Source of the DNA: Amia ocellicauda
Lineage: Eukaryota > Chordata > Actinopteri > Amiiformes > Amiidae
NCBI RefSeq assembly: GCF_036373705.1
Contig: NC_089858.1
Span: 17,596,249 to 17,660,248 of the forward strand
Length of the DNA stretch: 64,000 nt
Direction: 5' to 3'
The notes under the pieces were generated by a model. The model was not told where the DNA came from and searched no databases. It saw nothing but the letters and a program-made list of their open reading frames with translations. Each line of letters begins with the position of its first letter. Position 1 is the stretch's first letter. Shown piece by piece: positions 48,019-60,570 of the stretch. Both the position numbers and the translations under genes were made by a program.

Positions 48019-49682
48019 TATATGTATATGTGAATGTTCTGCTATTATCTGTGACATTGTTGAGGCATAACAAATGGCAAAGGTTGTGAAATTACACATC
48101 AAAAGCGAAAAAGGTATTTGTCCCAGAGAACTGAACCCATATTGGTGACATGTAGCTCCTGAGGGCTTAGCAGGCCTGTGAGGTTCATCGCTAGCGTTTG
48201 ATGCTGCCATGCACCTCCACCTTCACCTGTTTTGTTGCTTCTCTCCACCGAGAGCTGATCTTTCGCCCACGAGTCAGTGACAGTGCTGTTGGCTCACATT
48301 GGCCAGCTTCCCTTCTCAGGGTAGTTCATTAAATTGCCCAGAGAGACAGGCAGGCGGGTGGGGGTGAGAGCTGGCCTGCCTTGTGCTGCAGGAAAAGTGT
48401 GTCCTGGGCTCAGTGTCCACAGAGGAAGTCACACAGTGCAGGATGCATTGAGTCCCAGAGAGAGAGAAATAGAGAAAGGGAGAGGGAGGGAGGGGTGATG
48501 GCTCGGCTCCAGGAGTCTTGTGTGAGAGACAATAACGAGCAGTATCTGTGCCTGGCTGGCTGTATTTGTTTCCCATCAGTAAGATCTGCTAACTGTGAGT
48601 GACTCCCAGCACATTGGCCTGCTGTGGCTCGAGGCACTGTGAGTCCCAGCGGCCTGGTCAGCTGTGCCCCAGGAGCCTCTCATTCCCACAGAGCTGCTCA
48701 GCCTCAGTGAATCCCCAGCTGCCCTTTGCTTGGGTCGGCTACAAAGGAGGCTTCTGTGTCTTTAAGCGCAGGGCTGAGATGGAAGAAGCACTTTAGTAGG
48801 CTGGGGAGTGACAGTGTGGTGAGCATTGTGCATGATAAACGTTTTCTGTAACAGTGGTTTTCTCCTTCCTCTGACTGCTGTACGACTGTGACTTGCAGTC
48901 CCAGAATCCTGCACTCCTCGGGCCTGTAGTCTGACATGCATCCTGTAGTGTATAGAGGAGCCTCAGCTCTATCTGTAGTGTTACACTCCAGCAAGTGATG
49001 TGCAAGACCAATCAGATGCTGAAATAGCAAAGTGATGTGGTTTGGTTGTTTTACCATAAAACCGAGGTCTCCATGTGCTGCAGTACCTCGAGAGACTATC
49101 TCGCTAGAAATTAACAGCAGGCCAGCCGCAGCAGGCTGCAGAGGATGATTGTGACAGGAAGTGGGTAGAGAGTGATTTGCATTGGTTGAAGTTGTCAGAG
49201 CACATGGTGCAAGTTTTCAGCTGTCCCCTCCTTTCCCCTCCTCCCTCTCCTCAAGTGTGGCAATTAGCACTGACTTTTTTAAAGCAGATAATGACAGTTT
49301 TCCATTGTGGAAAAGGGAAATAAAAAAACAAAACCAGTAAAAGAGGTGCAGTTCACAACTGGCTATCACTCCAAGCAGAGCCAGAGAGGAGCCCTGACTG
49401 AACTGCAGCCCAGTCTCTCTCTCACTCTGTGCACTCCCTGAAACAGACAGACATCCTAAACCCTTTAGTTCCTTTAGATGGGAGGCCTCCGGTGACTTTT
49501 AATTACTTCTGCCCTTGCAATCGATCCGTGGATTTGAAACACAAACAAGGCGGCTTCTCAGGTGTTCATGCTTGTTTTTCCGAAGAGACCAGGGGCTGCT
49601 GTCCGGGGCTGTGAGGCAGACACCCTCAAGGGTGATGAGAATGCAGTGGGGATAATGCACTCCTGGTTACTTTAGGGTTATT

Positions 49683-49725
49683 ATTATTTATTTCTTAGGA
49701 GACACCCTTATGCAGCCATCCTCAG
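49683..49725 (+). repeat. Possible decayed SINE/LINE tail
   Basis: The motif TTAGGAGACACCCTTATGCA resembles the conserved 3' tail segment shared by many fish SINE and LINE copies (AGCAGACGC-TTTATCCA-type). Only this short piece is recognisable, so the call rests on motif memory. Confidence 0.35.
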
Positions 49726-50278
49726 CTCACACACCTGCCTTCGCTAAATGAAGCCAGTCCAGGTCCGCTCAGTGGAGATGAGTTCTCTGGCAGAAGGAGG
49801 TGATGAACAAGGGAAAAGATCCAAAAGCGTTGGCGGTGTTTCGTTTACTTATTTATTTATTTAATTCCTGATTTTTCACATCTTCATGTAAGGCGGGGGA
49901 GGAGGCGCAGGGCGGCCCGTGTGGGAGAGTGTGAGTGGCCAGATGAGCTCTCTCTCTCCCTCCCACTCTCTCTCTCCCTCTCCCCCATCCTGCTGCCTCA
50001 TTTCGCCATGTGTGGAAGCAGAGCGCTCTGAATCGCACGCACCCCTCCAGTGCCTGTCCCAGGGCCTGACGAGCGAGGTACAGTGCATGCTGACAGGCTT
50101 TTTATAGTTGCTTTTCAAAGACGGTAACTTCTTTTTGTTGTTGTGGTTGTTGTCTTCTCTATCTGTGCTGAGCCCAAGCCTCCAGCCAGCGCTTTGATAC
50201 TCTGTAATTTAAAAATGATGAAGTGAGATCCCGGGTTGACCCCTCCTGAGGGACATTAATTTCTTCCATATGTGGCAT

Positions 50279-50304
50279 GTGTGTGTGTGTGTGTGTGTGT
50301 GTGT
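50279..50304. repeat. (GT)n microsatellite
   Basis: About 13 GT units. Confidence 0.92.
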
Positions 50305-52285
50305 CTGTTTGTCTAGGTATACGTGTGTTTCTTAGTGTGGTAGTGGCTGTCATATATTTATTTATGCAGGTGTGTCGTCTGTCTGGGTGCTTGTGTCTCT
50401 TTCCATGCCCCCATATACAAGAGTGCGTCCCTCCGTCTGTGTGCTGGTGCCTTTTTGTGTGTCTTTGGGCACGAGTGTTGTGTGTCTGCTCTCTGTGCTG
50501 TCCAAGCACTGCGGCCCCTTGTGGGAGAGGAAGATCCAGACTGCTCTGTCCGGCCCCTGCTGGCAGCCTCTGTAACCATTTACCATCTTCAGGAGGGGGA
50601 GCTCAAATGAGACATGCGATACTGAAGGCTGAGCTCCTGTGATCCAGCCCGGAAGTGTCCACGTTTGTGTTTGAAGAGTTTATGGATCCTCAGGCCCCCG
50701 AAGCTATCTAACCAGCACCACAGGAGGCCCCTGGATCTCACAGGGCTGCAGCTCCTCTCGCTTGCTTCCGACCCTTCCACCTTTAGATCACCGCATACCT
50801 AAATAGTGCCGGGAGTCTCCTGACAACAGCCTGCATCCGTTATGGGTTTTACACCAGCTCGTAACTGCCAACACTTTCTCTGAAACAATGGATCAACAGA
50901 TGAGTAATGAAATGGTGATGATGCAGTAACTGCCTCCCACACAGCATCTTCACACCAGGCTCTATGCGCTTTCACTTCCTTCATTTTAACTTTCATTGGT
51001 ATGTTATTCAGCGCATTGGTGGGGAAAAACAAACAAACGTGAATGTACCAGTGCGTGTACCAGGTCTCAGGACAGTGCGGTTTTGCTCCACAGTTTAATC
51101 AGCTTTTAGGATCCCCTTTAATTATCAGCCTGGTGAGCCACAAGACCAACGGGAAAGGTTAGGATCCGCAGTGGGGAGTGGACAGCCAGCTTGCCAGTGC
51201 CATTCGTGCAAGAATTATTTCAAGCATCTTTCTGGAAAAATCAGCAGGCTTGTCTGGATTAAAGTTAAATTAGCCTGAGGACATTGTGTTCAGGAGGCTA
51301 AGAAGTTTCCAGAAATCCTCTGTACTTCTCAGGGTGAGCACGTGTGTGAAGCCATACACGAGTCATGACATAGGATCAGATTTCTATGCAATTTTTATGC
51401 TTTTTCCTTATTACCTACCAATTTCTCTCATGGCTAATTACATATGTGTGTGTGTGTGTGGAGGGATTTATTCTGTGTGTAATAACTAGTATAGGAAAAT
51501 ACAACTGTGCTTTTAACCAGGTCAGCTGGTCAGGAAACTTTCCCTTTCCCTCTTTCCATCTGCCAATCTAGTACCAGCCCTCACAGTCTCACAGTCTCTT
51601 TACTGCGTTTAAGTACAGATTTCTGATTGCACTGAGACTACAGCTCAGGCTTTGGGCCGGCCAACAGTGTGATTTCAGCCTACACTAGAGCCGTTTTAAA
51701 ACAACCTCCATAATTTTCAATAAACAGGGAAAAGACAAGGCAAACAAGTTCTCTTCTGGTGAACATTTATTTGTTTTCATATGTTACTTATTTATTTAAC
51801 CTAGGAGTGCCCTTGAGAGAACTGTGCAGTACATTTCTCCATGCCAGTAGATTTTTTTACCGTTGCCTCTAAATTGCAGAGAAAGTGGATAGCAGGAACT
51901 GCAAAAAAAAGGTTTAATGAGCAACAGCATCGATTTTTCTTCCTTTTTTTTTTTCGACTGTGCCCAAATGGAGAAAAACCCAAGACTACATAATCGCTGA
52001 TGAGCCAAAAACGTTCAGTGGAAGGAAGATTTACTGGAGTGTAAAATCTAATTTCAGTACAAACTGAGCTTCCCTGTGACAAGCTGGCGACGCGATCCTT
52101 AAAAGGTATCTGACGAAGACAGCAGGACGCTGGACTGTGGGGCGATGTGTGTCTTTAGGAAACAAATCACACAGACTGATATACATGGTCCTGTTGTGGC
52201 AAACTGTCTGTGTTCATGGCCTATACCACTCTCACACTGACAGACACCCAGGAATGGCTAAATAAGGTCTGGATATTGTTGTTTT

Positions 52286-52410
52286 GTGTGTGAATGTGTG
52301 TGTGTGTGTGCTTGTCTGTGTATGTGTTTAAGTGTGTTCGTATGTTTGTGTTTGTGTATGTATGCGTGTGTGAGTGTGTTTGAGTGTGTGTGTCTGTATG
52401 TAGATGTGCT
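52286..52410. repeat. Interrupted GT-rich tract
   Basis: GTGTGTN-type repeats with A, C and T interruptions over about 125 bp, an old degenerate dinucleotide array. Confidence 0.85.
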
Positions 52411-52959
52411 GTTGTGGCTGGTCCCAGATAATCAATCCAGAAAGACAGGCAATAATATAAGACGCCCGTAAGAGAGCTGTGTGCTCTTGCCAGGACCCTG
52501 AGAGTGAATTTAATTTCCTGCCCCAGGCCTTGATGATGACTTTCTTCCTGAATAATTTTCTTGGCTTCCACTTCCTTTGGACACGGGGAGCAGCTCTTAG
52601 AGAGCAAGTGGTAATCCCAGCTTCCCTTATTGTACTGCATTGGGGGTACTAAATGTGAACAGTAATTAATTTTCCCCTTTAAGCACTGACTTCATTTGCT
52701 TCAGAGTTTCAGCCCTACTGTAACTTTCCAGGCCTTACATCTATCCCAGTGTGCTTTGCCACACTGGGCCGTGTTGGTCCCATGCCCTGCCACAGTACAG
52801 AACTGTCATTTTAACCAGGGCAGCCTCCTCTGGACAAAGGTCCCCTCTGGAGCAGATCCCTGTAGCTGCTGTCCAGTTTCCAGTGTCTGAGGGGCTCACT
52901 GCCATCCCTGGCCGTGTGTGGGCTGAGAGCGAGGTCTGTTGTTTAGGTACGGTATTGCT

Positions 52960-52987
52960 TATGTATGTATGTCTGTATGTATGTATC
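52960..52987. repeat. (TATG)n tetranucleotide repeat
   Basis: About six TATG/TCTG units. Confidence 0.8.
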
Positions 52988-54225
52988 CTAGGATGTACTG
53001 ATCTAATGAACAGTTGGGTTGTACATGACATCATACATATTCCAGTTTGACTCTGGTATGCAGATGAAGAATGTCTTCTTAATCTCTCCCTGTTTCCTTG
53101 GCCCACCCACAGGCAAAGAGTAAATGGTGTGCAGCGGCACACAGGGCTGGGCTGGTCATGTGTTTCTGTGTTCACATTCACTCTCTTGGAAGCTGTTAGC
53201 TGGAAGGATACAAATAAACAGGCTGTGACTTAATGGTCCGGGGACGTCATGTAGACAAATATTAACTCCTGTAATATAATATATTTGTTGCCTTCTGAGT
53301 CACACTGCACTGCACTGTAGTAGGCTACTGTAGGCTATGGCACTTGCTGCTGGGCTCAGGGAAATTGGACGGGGATTAGGGGTAGGATCATTCGCAAGTG
53401 GGCACAGAGGTCAGGGAGCGCCGTGAGGTTGAACCTGGACCGGTGCCTGCGGTGTGCAGCTGCAGAAGACGGGAAGAAAACATTGAGCAACTAATGCCCT
53501 GGCCTGCCTCTGCAGCAGGGGTTTGTGTGTAAATAATGACTGCAGGATGCCTGTGTGTATCTATATATTTATGTTCACAGAGTGTACATATTGCATATGT
53601 ACAATGCATACTTATCCAAAAAGCAAACTGTTTAACTATTGCCATCAATGAGTTGCTCTAGGGATTTTTGTTTTGGGTAATGTCAGAGTTTCTTACTGTT
53701 TCCTGTACTGTTTTAGGCATCTTTCTTAAGGTTTCCTGCAGGTCTGGCCAGGCAGGGAGCGGGAGGATGTGAACGCATGTATTTCTATAACTCTTGCCTT
53801 CTAAAGTAGGAGGTGACAGCAGTGATCTCACCAGGTACCGTGCGTGTGTGCGTGTGCGTGCGTGGTGAGGGGGGACTGATTTCTTTCTTGTGAAAATCTC
53901 CTCCTGGCATCAGTAAATCCATAATTTGTTCATTTCTTCTCTTTAAATAATAATACTTTTTATGATCTTTCCACACTTTTGTATTTTCATAATAATGTCA
54001 TAAAATGCTATGAATTTATCCCAGCTTGGCTCTCCCAAGTCAGAGAAACCTCTGGGCTCCGCTGTAGATGGAATTAGATGCCAGTTAAAGAGATCCATAA
54101 TGAATGGGTATTGATTGCAGACAAACCAATGAAGCTGCAGTGCGTTCAGGGGCCCAACTGTGATGAACAAGGCAGCCGAGCGCCCAGTGTCATGTCATGC
54201 CTATCCCACACAGACAGGTGACTGC

Positions 54226-54272
54226 AGCCCCCCATCCCCCCATTCCCCCCATCCCCTCCATCCCCCCCATGG
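54226..54272. repeat. CCCCAT-type hexanucleotide repeat
   Basis: Degenerate copies of CCCCAT and CCCTCCAT, about seven units. It is C-rich on the plus strand and G-rich on the other. Confidence 0.8.
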
Positions 54273-57200
54273 TGATGAGAACTAGATGACATCACCCGGA
54301 GGACTCACCACCCAGTTGCCAGGGTTACCAGCCCCGCCAGGGAAAGAGAAAGAGCCATTCATCTTTTCCCGCTGCTCCCAGAGCTCGTGGGCTCTTTGTC
54401 AGGCTGTGCTGGTGACTGGATGGGAGCTGGTGGCTGGGAGAACAGGGATCCATTTAGGGGCGAGCAGAGGGGGGGGTCACTTCTTCTCCTTGCTCGGCCG
54501 CACAGACTCCCACACAGCGCTGCAGCTGCGCAGGTCAGAGGACCGCGGCTCCCCTCCACTGGCTGCTGGCTGCAGGGAGCGACAGGAGAGGACTGATCCC
54601 CAGAGTCAGCCTGTTTATTTATTAATTTTTTTTTTTTTAACCCTTCAACTTTCCTGGGACAGATGTAATATATATTATTCACGCATCTGATTTCTGCTCC
54701 GGTCGCCCTTTGTCCGTGGAACAGAGAGCTTTAGTGGGAGGGCACAGTGGCGCCCTCAGCTGGCTGCGTACAGGGGATCGGAGGAAATGGTGAGTGTTAC
54801 CCCTAAAATAAAAGCAAGACCATGAAAGACTACAGAATGATACGCAAGGGGTGCCACCACACATTTTCTACTCACTCAAACGATTTTTGGGGGACATCTT
54901 TGTGGCTACTGAATAGTGCAGCTGCCTTTTGTGTTTAGGTTGTGTGGCCGCGAGCAGAAATTCCTACATTTGGGGGCCGAGCTGCCGCAATAAAGCAGCT
55001 CTCCCAGGTTATTGATTACCTGCCCGCTCCTGAGTACCAGGCCAGTGTTCAGACAGGGCCGTATTGGAAACCTGACAGGCCTCTCTCTGTGGAGACACAC
55101 AGGCAGTGTTGAGTTCTCACTGTCGGCTCCAGTGAGGAGGTCTCTCCGGACATCCCGGAGTAAGAGAGGTCACGGCTCATTCCTAGAGGAAGCACGAGCA
55201 CCTGGGAGGCTGTAACCTCCGTGGCAAAATTTGCACAACCCCGGTGTACAGGCCGGCAGGAGGATAGGACAGCACTTCTATTAACAGCCCCGCTGCCCCC
55301 CTGACCTCTCTCCTCCTCCTCCCCGCTGGAATGATGACAGTGGGGCCGAGGCTACTCCCTGGGCAACACCGGTATCAAATGAACAATCAATACAGGGCAG
55401 CACACGGGGGCTCGTATGACCAGAGATCTGCAGGCGAGGGGGGAATTCTAACGGGCCCAATATGCCGCTGTTGCCGTTTTTTTTTTTTTTTGTATCCAGT
55501 CCCTCACATAATTTAGCAAGCCAAGTCTGCTAATCAGGTCAAGTGAAACTGAAAGTCACACAGGTGGTGGAGATCACGCTTGTTATTTGCATGTCTGTGT
55601 GTGTAAGTTAAAGAAAGAGAAAGGTATGTGGAGGAACAGTTCACACCTGCTCTGCGATGTCTGAAACTTTAGCACGGTGAAAGGACAGTAAGTTGCAAAA
55701 GGCTTTCCCATGTCAGAGAAACATCATCATGGGACCTGGGGCCCCATGTCCTCTGCACATAAGGACAGTTAGTCTCTGGCTCCCTGGGCCTGTGCAGCTC
55801 CTTTATCCTCTTGCTCTCTCTCTCTCTCTATCTTTCTCTCGCTATTTGTCTCCATATAGACTGGGGCCAGGAGCACAGCCCATCACAGAGCACCGTGACC
55901 ACTTTCTGCTTTCCGTGGAGCGCTGGGAAACTGTGGCATGTGATTCACAGATCAGCTCTGAGATCTGCTGTGTCCTTGTGGCAGGGGAGGATATTTGCTT
56001 GACTGACTTCGTGGAAAAGCCTCTCCAGTGCAGTCCAGCCCTGCGGCAAAGAGGAAGCTGCCACCAGCCCTGTGACTCACTGAGCTAACATTGGCTGTCC
56101 CTCTCGGTTCTAGTCGTGTTCCTCTTTACAGAATTTGTCAGGGAACTGGAGTGATGCCTAAAAACTGAGCTCTGAGCAAGAACTCCAGCCCTGCATCCTG
56201 TGCAACAGGCACGATCCTGGGAATCTGGCGGTTCCATAGACCTTCTTGTTCCTCGGGTTTTAAACTTAATGTCCCTGTGTAAATCTCACCAGAATGGATT
56301 GATCCGATTTCAGGTATGTCAGTGTGACTTTCTCCTTTAAGGGGAACTTCACGTGCTGCCCAGTATGTGGCCCAAGCCCGTCCTCCTTTACCAATGTTTG
56401 TTCCTTTAAAAGCAAAACAAACTAAAAAAAAAGAAGAGGAATTGAAAGTAGAAGCACTGGAAATCACATGGTTCCACCTCACTGATCCTTGAATCTTAAT
56501 GTGCTGTGAATTCAAGTTCAAAGTACCATTGCACTTTTATAAAACATGGAATCAGCATGGCCTCCTTTGGTTAATATGTTTCGTTCAAGCACATACTTGT
56601 CCCCGACTATCTTAAAATAATAGCTCTCTGCCCCCCCATGCTAATTTTGGAGTCCTCTGTGGTCACTGCAGTGTTGCACAGATAACAGACCCATTATTGT
56701 GGAGTGCTCCATGTTGTACACCTGGATGGGGTGATAAAGCTTTGTGGTAACATCAAACTCCATTTAGGTACAACGGCCGCCCACTCCTCCCAGTGTGATT
56801 ACAGCCAGCAGCGGCCTGTTAGTTGCACATTGTGACATACAGCCTCATGCACTTCCCAGTTGTTTGCCCAGCACCTCCAGAATGCTGAATGGATGGATCC
56901 TGCCTGCCTGGTGTTATTATTTTTAATGCACAAGCCGTTTCACACAGACCAAGAAATATTGCTTGTTCACCCAGGTATGCAGTAACACACTGGCCCCCCT
57001 GAGAGTCAAAATAATTCTCGTGGCTGCATCCCGGCTTCCTCCTGTGTGGGGAGCCCCTGTTGTGCCACATTTATCATGAGTGGAGTGGGTAACGCGACCT
57101 CCCGGCCTGCTGAAACAGAACAGCCCTCCTCTGGACACGCGGAGATGCGCACCAATGCGGGCCGTGATTTTAGATGCTGCTGCCAGGCTGATGACTGAGG

Positions 57201-58310
57201 ATAGATCAGCGCGCCGTGCTGCCTCCTGCAGAAGAGTTGGCGGTGGTAAAGTGAGAAGCAGCGTTATGTAATTCCTGTGGGGAGGCGATGAGAACATGCA
57301 TGCCAACTAGCCACCCTGAGATCAGTTTCAGTGATCCGGGGCACCACTAACATTTCAGATCAGAATATTATAATGGGACAAAAAGGCTGGGATTGGGTTA
57401 CTTTTCTGGGGTAAAGCTGTGATTAATTTCAAGAGTGAGGTATCATTTTATTGTATTTTTTGTTGTCCAGGATGTGCTTGTAGAAATGCAATGACGTGCA
57501 GATTGGACAGAGACTGGGGAGTGACAGGGCTCTGTGTGCGACCCGTGAGCACTGATCGTGATATTCCTGTTTGTGTGTTAGGGTATTGTTTTGTATTTGT
57601 TTGTTGTTGTGTTAATTTGTGCTAATTTCATCACTGTGTGTTGTCTGATGCCCAACACACTGAGTAAATCTCCACCTCTCTGTTTCTACATGTAAATGAT
57701 CAAACACCTGCTCCCCTATTCTACAGAAAACCTGGGCTGATTTGATTTGCCCTGCGTGCTCCCCACCGATGCACATTATTGAAAAGGATTTTTGTTGGTT
57801 TAGATTCGGATGGAGATGGTTCTGGAGCTGGTAGGCTAATATTGACCAGACAATACATCTTTGGGATTTGTTTAAAGATAGTTCCAACTAACATCTCTAC
57901 TGCACACTAGCCTAGTCAGATAAGGTGGTGGTTTCATATTTAGTGTGAATAGGCACTGTAAAAACGATACATGACAGTATTGTGTTGTTCACAATCGTTA
58001 CTACATGTAATAGTCAAACATTTGAATGAGAACCAGTTTTGCGTTTAAAAACAGCTATGTAAAGAGTACTGGTTGTATTTTGAATGTAGATTTGAAACAG
58101 ATACGCCTGAACTTAAGTGGTGCATTTGCAACCTGGACGGTATGCAGTTTCTTCCAAAAGAATGCAAATGAACAGGGTGCAAAGTTAGCCAGTGCTTATC
58201 TTACAACAGCCCCCCCAACGAAAAACGGATCTGCTCCTTTTACAACAAGCAAGAGACGAGAGGCGAGTCCCTAAAGTCTAGCGAGCAGAAGAGCCGCTCA
58301 GTCCCTCCCC

Positions 58311-58338
58311 CTCTCCTCTCCTCTCCTCTCCTCTCCTC
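58311..58338. repeat. (CTCTC)n pentanucleotide repeat
   Basis: Five to six CTCTC units, the first of four pentanucleotide repeats in the CpG island. Confidence 0.95.
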
Positions 58339-58383
58339 TATCTGTCTCGGCGCTGTATCCGGCACCGCTGCCATTCGGTGTGG

Positions 58384-58416
58384 GGCTCGGCTCGGCTCGG
58401 CTCGGCTCGGCTCGGC
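58384..58416. repeat. (GGCTC)n pentanucleotide repeat
   Basis: Six GGCTC units and a partial one, with a CpG at each junction. Confidence 0.97.
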
Positions 58417-58500
58417 GTTAGTTGCAGGTTGTGGATACACGTGTGTGAGAGAGAGAGAGACAGACAGAGACACACACACGCTCAGTCTTGGTCCACGGAG

Positions 58501-58527
58501 ACAGGACAGGACAGGACAGGACAGGAC
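58501..58527. repeat. (ACAGG)n pentanucleotide repeat
   Basis: Five exact ACAGG units and a partial one. Confidence 0.97.
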
Positions 58528-58769
58528 ACCGAGAGGCAGTCGCTGGTTTCTGCCTGTGGATTATGCGCTGCCGGCTCAGCTGCCCGTTTCCCTCCCCGGC
58601 GGGGCGATAAAGCGACATGGATCCGGCCAGCTTGTATCTTCCGTTTGCACTTTCATGCGCTTTCCTATTCTCCTCTCCTCCTTCCTGCCGCCCCGCTTCC
58701 CTGCCCTGCTCTCCCTCCCCCTCAAAAACAAACCAGTGCCTGCGCCGAGTTTAAGCCGTGGAAAGAAAG

Positions 58770-58798
58770 AAGAAAAGAAAAGAAAAGAAAAGAAAAGT
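58770..58798. repeat. (AAAAG)n pentanucleotide repeat
   Basis: About five GAAAA units within a purine-only tract. Confidence 0.95.
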
Positions 58799-60445
58799 GA
58801 CACCGGGGCGCGCTGGAGCGGCGGCTGTGGGCGCATCTGCTGGAGGTCGGGACGGAAAATCCGTGTTTTCATTTGATTTGTCTCTCGTCGCTTCAAGTGA
58901 CCGAACAGCACCAGTCGGCGGGATCGCAGACCCAGACCCAGGCGGCAGACATGTATGTATGAGAGCTTCACTATGTCACCCCCTTTTCTGCACGCCGTGT
59001 TTGGTGCATCTCCTCCTTTTTTGTGTAGCCGAGCTGAGCGCTCCGTTTCGGGTGGGTTTCTACCGGGCCCGCGGAGCTGCCAGACTGCAGTTACGACAGC
59101 AACACAGACCAACGCGGCCAATGATAACGGAAACGGACGCAGCAGCGAGTGCGGGGGTCGCACCGGCGGCCGGGGCAGTCTGACAGCGGGGACAGGACGG
59201 CGGACTTTAGGCGGGGGTGGGGGGTCTGCGCTTGAAAGGGAAAGTGGCGTCTGACATGACAAAGGGGGTCTTGTCCGCTGGGTATGAATATGCAGTGAAG
59301 GTCTGCAAACGCTGACATGTCGGCGTGCGGACCATCACCCCCTCTCGCGTTTGGACACAAAGCAAGACGGAAATACTGAATAATAAACATGCATATGGAT
59401 ATGGGGCGTGGGACAGATCCTGTGTATTGCTACAGTCGTCATAGGCATTGCTTATATGCATATGTGTGTGTGTGTGTGTATGGGGGGTTAACGTTCCTCT
59501 CTTAATCCAAATAGGCTTCATCACCTAGACCGTAGAAAATAGTCCATTCCCCGTCTAATCCCACTGTTGACCTCTATGACCCGTCTAGGGGAAGGTAGCA
59601 CTTGGTGTTGTAGGTGCGAGAGTGGGCAGGAGTGTATGGGACCCTGGAGGAGGCGTGATTGTACCCTTGATCCCGCAGGGCTCTCCTGAGGATCCACATC
59701 CTTTTGAGGAGCAGCCCTTCCATTTATAGTAATGCTCAGGGATGTGTGTTTAAGGGGGAACAAGTCTGTTATTCTTTGTACACTTAGCAGAGGAGAGCAC
59801 CATGCAGGAGCTTTTGGATGCCAGCGCTCTTCCTGCAGTTGCGTAGGCGGCTGTGTGCTAAGAGAGGTTTGATCTTGTGCTGATAGAAATATTATTTTTC
59901 TTCCCAGTTTGGGTAGAAGGTAGCAAAGCAAAATCACTGGTTATATAACTAATGTGAGTGCTGAATTATGTATCACCCCGTTCCTGAGGATGCACTAAAA
60001 GTACCCTGGAATTGATGCAGAACAGATCTGCGATTGCAGCCCCATTGGCATGTCCATTATGAGGCCTGTGAATAATTAACAATAGCTAAAGAGGAGATAG
60101 TTACAATTACATTATAACTTAAGAACACAAATCTATATCTATGATACTCGGGCTGGGGGTTATTGGAAATCAGTGTTGGCTAATACAATACACCTTGCTG
60201 CTTAGATGTGATGTTTGATAAATGTGATTTTACTGTGCTGGGGGGGGAGGCAATCTTAATAGGCTGACTGTCAGATTAAATTGATTCACATTTTCACACG
60301 ATGTGTTTTAATCTGCCAGGATGAGGAGTTAAGCACTCTCTCTGTCCCCTTTCCTGACAGATGTAAACTGCTTTCACTTATCAATTCCACAGAGCGTCGT
60401 GGCATCCTAGAGCTGGGGTTACTGGGTTAATAACAGAGAAGCAGC

Positions 60446-60570
60446 CTTGTTCTACTTTACTATACTGCAATATATTATCCTACACTATTATACTATACTA
60501 TGCTACAATGCACTATACTACAACACATTTCACTGCACTATACTAAAATACATTAGCCAATACTACACTA
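60446..60570. repeat. Degenerate TACTA/ACTAT tract
   Basis: Copies of TACTA, ACTATA and TACAC recur over about 125 bp with heavy divergence. The tyrosine/isoleucine-rich frames it yields are not coding. Confidence 0.7.

Larger units (their letters stand above)
45993..58259. other. Gene-free stretch before the right-hand CpG island
   Basis: No exon with family resemblance was seen. The stretch holds the repeats listed separately, GT-rich tracts and several pyrimidine-rich blocks. It may be spacer or regulatory DNA for the gene that appears to begin near 58300. Confidence 0.45.
58260..59260 (+). promoter_or_regulatory. CpG island with probable first exon of an unidentified gene
   Basis: CpG density rises sharply here compared with the flanks, and the block contains GC-rich and pyrimidine-rich segments typical of a promoter and long 5' UTR. 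The plus direction is favoured only because no gene lies close on the left; that is inference. Short upstream-type frames exist, for example ATG at 58617 with 43 codons before TAA. No conserved protein start and no convincing splice donor were found, so the coding start is probably in a later exon off the right edge. The 228-codon minus-strand frame across this block is a GC-rich shadow. Confidence 0.55.

Noticed and set aside
54788-54795. ATG directly followed by GTGAGT, as in a one-codon first exon
   Set aside because: The string is short and common. No promoter features or partner exon were found.
58576-59262. A 228-codon minus-strand open frame across the CpG island
   Set aside because: Its composition (Pro/Arg/Ser-rich, then Phe/Ser runs from purine repeats) follows the GC content and the AAAAG repeat. 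No family motif is seen, and stop codons are rare in such DNA by chance.
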